Below, in pieces: positions 12,801 to 21,800 of a stretch of DNA of 64,000 bases. Numbering within the stretch: position 1 is the first letter of the stretch; each line of letters starts with the position of its first letter. The translations under genes were made by a program, and so were the position numbers. The stretch is from Dallia pectoralis (Eukaryota > Chordata > Actinopteri > Esociformes > Umbridae): the NCBI GenBank assembly GCA_029465975.1, contig CM055743.1:18333507-18397506 (forward strand), in the 5' to 3' direction. The notes below the pieces were generated by a model that saw only the letters and a list, made by a program, of their open reading frames with translations, was not told where the DNA came from and ran no database searches.

Positions 12801-15800
12801 TATATAAGTACAGTCACTACATACAAGTACAGTCACTACATATAAGTACAGTCACTACATATAAGTACAGTCACTACATATAAGTACAGTCACTATATAT
12901 AAGTACAGTCACTATATATAAGTACAGTCACTATATATAAGTACAGTCACTATATATAAGTACAGTCACTATATATAAGTACAGTCACTATATATAAGTA
13001 CAGTCACTATATATAAGTACAGTCACTATATATAAGTACAGTCACTACATATAAGTACAGTCACTATATATAAGTACAGTCACTACATACAAGTACAGTC
13101 ACTATATATAAGTACAGTCACTATATATAAGTACAGTCACTATATATAAGTACAGTCACTATATATAAGTACAGTCACTATATATAAGTACAGTCACTAC
13201 ATATAAGTACAGTCACTACATATAAGTACAGTCACTATATATAAGTACAGTCACTACATACAAGTACAGTCACTACATACAAGTACAGTCACTACATACA
13301 AGTACAGTCACTACATATAAGTACAGTCACTACATATAAGTACAGTCACTATATATAAGTACAGTCACTACATATAAGTACAGTCACTATATATAAGTAC
13401 AGTCACTATATATAAGTACAGTCACTATATATAAGTACAGTCACTATATATAAGTACAGTCACTATATATAAGTACAGTCACTATATATAAGTACAGTCA
13501 CTACATATAAGTACAGTCACTATATATAAGTACAGTCACTACATATAAGTACAGTCACTATATATAAGTACAGTCACTACATATAAGTACAGTCACTACA
13601 TATAAGTACAGTCACTATATATAAGTACAGTCACTATATATAAGTACAGTCACTATATATAAGTACAGTCACTACATATAAGTACAGTCACTATATATAA
13701 GTACAGTCACTACATATAAGTACAGTCACTACATATAAGTACAGTCACTACATATAAGTATAGTCACTATATATAAGTACAGTCACTATATATAAGTACA
13801 GTCACTACATATAAGTAGTCACTACATATAAGTACAGTCACTACATATAAGTACAGTCACTATATATAAGTACAGTCACTATATATAAGTACAGTCACTA
13901 TATATAAGTACAGTCACTATATATAAGTACAGTCACTACATAAGTACAGTCACTATATATAAGTACAGTCACTATATATAAGTACAGTCACTACATAAGT
14001 ACAGTCACTATATATAAGTACAGTCACTACATAAGTACAGTCACTATATATAAGTACAGCCACTCACACGCAGCACTGCCTACGAGTATTTGGTCCTCCG
14101 AACTTGGGCTTGTCGATGCAGTTGAAGCAGGTTCCGCAGTCCCCCTCGTGTAGACACCCCTGACAGGACCCACACCGGATGGAGCGCCCCCCGGGACCTA
14201 CGGCGTTCCGGTTCCACTTCCGCTGCTTGCAGAACTTGAACTTCTGCCTGGTTCTGTGAGTTTCCTGGGTGCTTTCCGTTTCCGGGTCGGACGGGTCGGC
14301 GACGTCTAGAGACAGTGAGAAGAGTGCAGGGGTTCAGAGAAAAAGGCAAGAGGAACCGTGTGCTTGTCTGACATTGGGTCTGTAAACATACGGTAAGGTC
14401 ACTGACCTAAGGTCACGGATCTGAAATAACAAAAAGATAAACATCAGGAAAACAAAACAAGATAACAAATATCTGACACCTGAATAATTGTTTTTTTTCT
14501 CCCATCTGCAGCACCTACAGGAACAGAAAAGGTCACCTTCAACATCCTGTGAGGGCGTGATGCCCGTCCTCTCGTGTAAGGGGAGGGCACTGAGCCTGGG
14601 GATGTCATCCGGCACCATGGCACGGGGCTGCCCCAATGCCACCGCCGCTGCCCGGCAGACATGCTTGATGCGTGGGCCACCAGGAAGCTGGTCCTATGGG
14701 ATTGAAGACCGATGTGGGGAACACATTAGTCATACACTGCAATGACATCATCATGACCAAACCCCATCCCAATGACATCATCATGACCAAACCCCATCCC
14801 AATGACATCATCACGACCAACCCCCATCCCAGTGACATCATCACGACCAAACCCCATCCCAATGACATCATCACGACCAAACCCCATCCCAATGACATCA
14901 TCACGACCAACCCCCATCCCAATGACATCATCACGACCAAACCCCATCACAATGACATCATCACAACCAAACCCCATCACAATGACATCATCACGACCAA
15001 ACTCCATCACAATGACATCATCACAACCAAACCCCATCACAATGACATCATCACGACCAAACTCCATCATCAAAATGACATCATCACAACCAAACCCCAT
15101 CACAATGACATCATCACAACCAAACCCCATCACAATGACATCATCACGACCAAACCCCATCACAATGACACAAAGATGCAGTTAAAGCGCCAGTGGTCTG
15201 AGCCAATCGGTAGCCTGTGAACGGGAGTGGCCACGCATAAATTAACATACCTGGGAACCAGACATGCCTAGAGAGAGATTCATACCGGGCTGAATGGGAA
15301 AGCCACAAAACAACTGGGGGGTGTTCTCCGTACGTCGCTTAATACATCCAAGATCAAATGAGACATCCAAGATGACATCATCCGGCTACTCATCATCCGG
15401 CTAATTCATTTCTCCCAACACACCTGCTGTTTACGATGAGTATAGCTGGACTGAGTCACTTGAGATAAATGTGCGTCCACGCGTTCGTTTAAAAGGCAAC
15501 ATGTATCAATAGTAGAAACCTTGATCAGCAACACTCCTATTGGCTACTCATCATGGCCAAAGATCCCGCCCACTTTTTCTCCTCAGCAGAACCAGAGATA
15601 TTGATGGAAGCTAATGCCTAACTTGAATGTTTAATTAAAACGCAAGGGAACACCGCAAAGTCTGCACAAGCCTGAGAGGGCTGGCAAAAAGTAGCAGACA
15701 AATTAAATGCGTTAGTGGTCATCATGTTATGGTTCTATCAATTGTTACGGTATTGTATTTTAATAATGTCATAAATTCATTTCCTAAATGTCAGAGCCAC

Positions 15801-18800
15801 CACAGGACAGCACATTTCTTCCACAATTCCCACTGCGTAAAATACGATTTCTGCCCAGATTTATTCATACAAACTCCAACACACATGTTCCCATGTTCTA
15901 GTCGGTCCATGAGTAATCCCCTAATTAAATGGTAGTCTTTACTACTTCTTATTCACCATCAAGTCTCTTTTAAGACACAGGTACATGCATGTGTTTGTCT
16001 GTTCATATCAGCAATCAAGAATCAGAAATCAGAATCAAAAAAGTGTTTAATCGCCATGAATGTGTTAACAGACAAGGAATTTACTTTGGCAGTAAGGCGC
16101 GTACATAAAACATATGAAGATAACAATATAAATTATACTAAGGAGCTGAGGGGGTATATGGATAAGTAATATATAAAATACTGTACCAAAATACAGTATT
16201 TTGTCATTTGTTGCTGCATTAAATTAAGTAGACCTATAATCCAAATGACTGGTACAGTAATTTCAGCTGCTAAACATTGGGTAATGATAAATTGCTTTGA
16301 CTTGTGAAAGTCAAAACTGTGTAGGAATGTAAAAATACACTTTTCCCCACGTTTTTCGCATCTACAATAAAGGAACGAGCCACTCGCAAATAATATTAAG
16401 GTTATGCAAACGGTATAACGGTATATCCGACGAGTCGAACATCTAATGTGTGGATCCAAAAAATTAATTATGTATTTGACATCCTAACGGGAAAACCGAT
16501 ACATCTCAATAGAGTTTCGCTCTGCATTAACGGGTCTATCTCACAATACGGAATTATTTAATAAGCTCTGACTGCGAATTGTTCTTCTCTTAACGTACAG
16601 GACATGGCTGTGAATGACTTCCCACGTCACCTCCGCTTATAAAGCAGCCATCTAATCGTGTTTACATGAAATAAGCCTGCTCCGGAGCAGGTTCAAGCTT
16701 ACGCACCCGTTGCTATGACAACAAGTACAGGATGAGCTCCGGAGAACCGAACTATCCCGGATTATGCCAAATCGACAACAATCAAATCCGGCTAACTGAG
16801 TTAGCGACGTACGGAGAACACCCCCCTGGTGTTCATAAAATAAATAAGGCTCACCTGAGCAGAGCAGCCTCCTCGTCTCCTCCCTCTCCCCCTTCCTCTC
16901 CCTCTTCCCCTCCCCCGCCGGGTGACTCCTAAATCTCTGGGACTCAGCTTCACGGATCCAGACTGGAGCTGCAAGAGAGAGTGAAACGGCCAGAGTTAAG
17001 AAACAATTACAACGACCAGACAGAAAAAAATCCAAATGTACACATCCAAAGGTTCACTGGGGAGCATGCTAATGCTCGTCTGTACCTCATATGGACTCCT
17101 ATCAAATACGTAGAAAACTACAATTACCCCAATTTATATTACTCTGACCCAGATGAGATGTGGAGGTCTATTTGCGATAGAGTCGTGCCAGACGTGGGGG
17201 GGTTAAAGATTCTCACCTGTGACGACCTCATCTGTCTTTGCTGGTCGATCTTGAAGAGCTGGACCTTGGCCCTCTTCAGAAGGTGGAACATCCTCTTGTT
17301 GGTGCCGGTGAGGTTTATCAGTTGGCTGGCGTACGCCTGTTCAACCACGGCCGCTCGGTCCCCTCGTACAGCCGGCCCCTCGGCGTCACCGATCCCTTCA
17401 GCCGCGTCCTCCACCACTGGTGAGAAGAATCAAGCAGATGTTACTGATTACGTCCAAAAGAATCTGGAGCGATCACATCTACTACATGCTCTGATGTAGC
17501 CGGAACAGATTCCCTGTACAGTGTAAATCTGAAACAGACTTCTCCAGAATGATATCCTGGTCGATTCTATGGCGACATGGACTCAAATCAGGTGTTTATA
17601 CCTTTTGAACCCAGATGTGAAATTTACAGTTACATACTGAAATGTGATGTTTGAACTGCACAAGACTGAGTGCCAGTAAACAGGTTTTATCATTTCTTAT
17701 TTTTTCCTGTGTAAGGGACATTGAGTTGCTTCTATGCATGCATTCTGCCATACAAATAAACGTGCTTGCAATACACATGACACCTTAAACCCTACCTACA
17801 GGCCTTACCTTGGGCATCTTTTATTTGGTCTGCTTCCTCATCGAGTGCCTGGGATAATGCAGATTGGGAAGCAACAGCGTTGTTGTCCAGCACCGCCAGT
17901 TTTCTCACAACCCCGGGGGCGTTCAGGTCCGCCATCTTTAGCTGCGACCTCCTTGCAGGCGAGGTCAAACTAAGTTCCTCCCCAGACACGGCGTCTCCTG
18001 CGATCTCCCCCACAGCGGCATGAGGGCCTTTCTTCTTCTGGGCCAGGCTGAGGGTCAGCTTCTTGAGCCTCTCGTAGACCTCCAAATGGGAGGTGCCCGT
18101 GCCGAGTGTCGAGGCCAGACAGGTTTTAAGGGCCGTTTTAACCGCCGAGCCGTCATCACGACGATCGAAGTCGTCGTGGGACGTGCACTCCGTTAGACGT
18201 GGCGTGTTGGAAAACTTGACACCGACGCCACTGGAATCGTCATCCTCCCCACTGGCCTTCGCTTGGCTCTTCTTTTTTGGGGAGCTTCTTTTCCGAGATA
18301 CGACATCCTCGTCGAGGAACCTCTTGGGGGCTTTGATGACACGCGAAGACCTACTGCTCACCAAGGGTGCGGATGTTTTACTGCGGCCTCCCACTTGGAC
18401 CTCACCAGGGGACAGGAGAGGCGTGCCCTCTGCTCCAGCGCTCTCTCCGACCGGGTCGGTCACGCTATCCGACACGTAGGTGTAGTAGACAAACTTGCGT
18501 CGGAAGCGTTTCACCACGGCCTCTGGCGACTTAACCATTTGCACACTCCCGGGCTTTCTACGGAAGCCAAATAGGGACTTGCGCTTCGTAGGGGTTGGTT
18601 TCTTTCTTCCCGGGAGCGTTGCTTGCTGCTGGCCCGGTTCCGTTCCAGCCTCCGAGGGTTCCCCCGACCCCGTGGACTGCGTTATCTCCTGCCGGGGCTG
18701 CTCCTGCCTGCTTACAGTTGTAGGAGACGGTGGTTCTCCTTGGGCGTTGTCATCGTCATCCTTGGTCTTTTGTCCATTCCCAGACTGAGCCTGTATCCCA

Positions 18801-21800
18801 GATGCGTCTCCTCCTCGAGACCTTCGTCTCCTTTTCCCCGACCTCTCTGGCCCAAAATGGCCCGTTTCTGTGTTGTCGTTTAACTGACCGGGCTCTTTGT
18901 CCTTGGCGGATTTTCCTTTGCCCTTGACCACTGTCAGGGTCCACACAAGTTTTCCCTGCTTGTCTCGGCTGGACTGGTTTCGTGTAGTAGTGCGGGAACC
19001 TAAAGTCCTTTCTCCTCTGCCCAAATTGGTCGTTTGGTATTGCCGGTTCCCCTTTCTGATCGCTGCAGTCCTGGTTCCCCTTTTTCCATCAGAGCCATCT
19101 GATTTGACGCTCTCGTTGCCTTTTGAAGCCTTCGTCCAGGTAGCCTGCCTCCCGGTACATTTAACCCTTACATTTGCCAATGTTTGTGGGGTTGCCAGAT
19201 TGGCTAATATTTGGGTTTTCCCTGCATCTAGCTCTTCCTGGTCCTCACCGACCACAGGGTGCTCTCTGAAACCATGCCCGGCAGTTTTAAGCTTCACCAT
19301 AAGATCTTGAGGTGGAGATGGCTTTTCTGATGAAGACCGTCTAAGTGAACGACCTACAAATGACAAAGAGAAATACACATGAGCTGACATGAATTAAACA
19401 AATAATCGAATACAACTGAGCAGATCTACTTATCACATCTATACAGAGGGATCATAAAGGCATCATATTCTGCTTAGAAGTGTTAAGAGGAATTCTCTGT
19501 GAAGATACTCACTTTCGGAGATAGTATGTGCAGAAAGTAATGGCCGGTATTCAGTCCCAAACCCAGCGAAATCATCGTCCTAAAATACAGGAGGAAAATC
19601 CAGATTAAGTCAGCCCTTAATGTGCTAAATATAGAAAACTCCCCACAGACTTAATCAACAGTTAAAAAATAAACAATCATGTGAATAGAACAAAGCAACA
19701 ACATCTAGTGTCTGAATTCACAAATGACTCCTCGTGCACGCAGTCAAATGACTCCTCGTGCACGCAGTCAAATGACTCATCGTGCACGCAGTCAAATGAC
19801 TCATCGTGCACGCAGTCAAATGACTCATCGTGCACGCAGTCAAATGACTCATCGTGCACGCAGTCAAATGACTCATCGTGCACGCAGTCAAATGACTCAT
19901 CGTGCACGCAGTCAAATGACTCATCGTGCACGCAGTCAAATGACTCCTCGTGCACGCAGTCAAATGACTCCTCGTGCACGCAGTCAAATGACTCCTCGTG
20001 CACGCAGTCAAATGACTCCTCGTGCACGCAGTCAAATGACTCCTCGTGCACGCAGTCAAATGACTCCTCGTGCACGCAGTCAAATGACTCCTCGTGCACG
20101 CAGTCAAATGACTCCTCGTGCACGCAGTCAAATGACTCCTCGTGCACGCAGTCAAATGACTCCTCGTGCACGCAGTCAAATGACTCCTCGTGCACGCAGT
20201 CAAATGACTCCTCGTGCACGCAGTCAAATGACTCCTCGTGCACGCAGTCAAATGACTCCTCGTGCACGCAGTCAAATGACTCCTCGTGCACGCAGTCAAA
20301 TGACTCCTCGTGCACGCAGTCAAATGACTCATCGTGCACGCAGTCAAATGACTCATCGTGCACGCAGTCAAATGACTCATCGTGCACGCAGTCAAATGAC
20401 TCATCGTGCACGCAGTCAAATGACTCATCGTGCACGCAGTCAAATGACTCATCGTGCACGCAGTCAAATGACTCATCGTGCACGCAGTCAAATGACTCAT
20501 CGTGCACGCAGTCAAATGACTCATCGTGCACGCAGTCAAATGACTCATCGTGCACGCAGTCAAATGACTCATCGTGCACGCAGTCAAATGACTCATCGTG
20601 CACGCAGTCAAATGACTCATCGTGCACGCAGTCAAATGACTCATCGTGCACGCAGTCAAATGACTCATCGTGCACGCAGTCAAATGACTCATCGTGCACG
20701 CAGTCAAATGACTCATGCACGGTCGTTTCTGCAAATAAAAGGCTCTGCACGAGTCAGGTGAACACTTGGGTGACGGATGTAATTATTATCTCATTGATCT
20801 GCACCAGTGTGCTGATGGTAAACATGCCCGTGTTGCAAACGTGCATAGACGGTCGACAACAACACACACATGTATCCAGGGTGACCAGGACAACACACAC
20901 ACACACATGTATCCATGGAGACCGGGACAACAACACACACACACATGTATCCATGGAGACCGGGACAACAACACACATGTACCCAGGGTGACCGGGACAA
21001 CAACACACATGTACCCAGGGTGACCGGGACAACAACACACATGTACCCAGGGTGACCGGGACAACAACACACATGTACCCAGGGTGACCGGGACAACAAC
21101 ACACATGTACCCAGGGTGACCGGGACAACAACACACATGTACCCAGGGTGACCGGGACAACAACACACATGTACCCAGGGTGACCGGGACAACAACACAC
21201 ATGTACCCAGGGTGACCGGGACAACAACACACATGTACCCAGGGTGACCTGGACAACAAAACACATGTATCCAGGGTGACCGGGACAACAACACACATGT
21301 ACCCAGGGTGACCGGGACAACAACACACATGTATCCAGGGTGACCGGGACAACAACACACATGTACCCAGGGTGACCGGGACAACAACACACACACACAT
21401 GTACCCAGGGTGACCGGGACAACAACACACATGTACCCAGGGTGACCGGGACAATAACACACATGTATCCAGGGTGACCGGGACAACAACACACATGTAC
21501 CCAGGGTGACCGGGACAACAACACACATGTACCCAGGGTGACCTGGACAACAAAACACATGTACCCAGGGTGACCTGGACAACAAAACACATGTATCCAG
21601 GGTGACCGGGACAACAACACACATGTACCCAGGGTGACCGGGACAACAACACACATGTATCCAGGGTGACCGGGACAACAACACACATGTACCCAGGGTG
21701 ACCGGGACAACAACACACATGTACCCAGGGTGACCGGGACAACAACACACATGTACCCAGGGTGACCGGGACAACAACACACATGTACCCAGGGTGACCT

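Noticed and set aside
19677..20991. Long ORFs (about 340-440 codons) on both strands through the 24-bp array
   Set aside because: They exist only because the unit is 24 bp and stop-free. The predicted peptides are perfect 8-residue repeats in several frames at once, and the array lies inside kmt2b intron 1.
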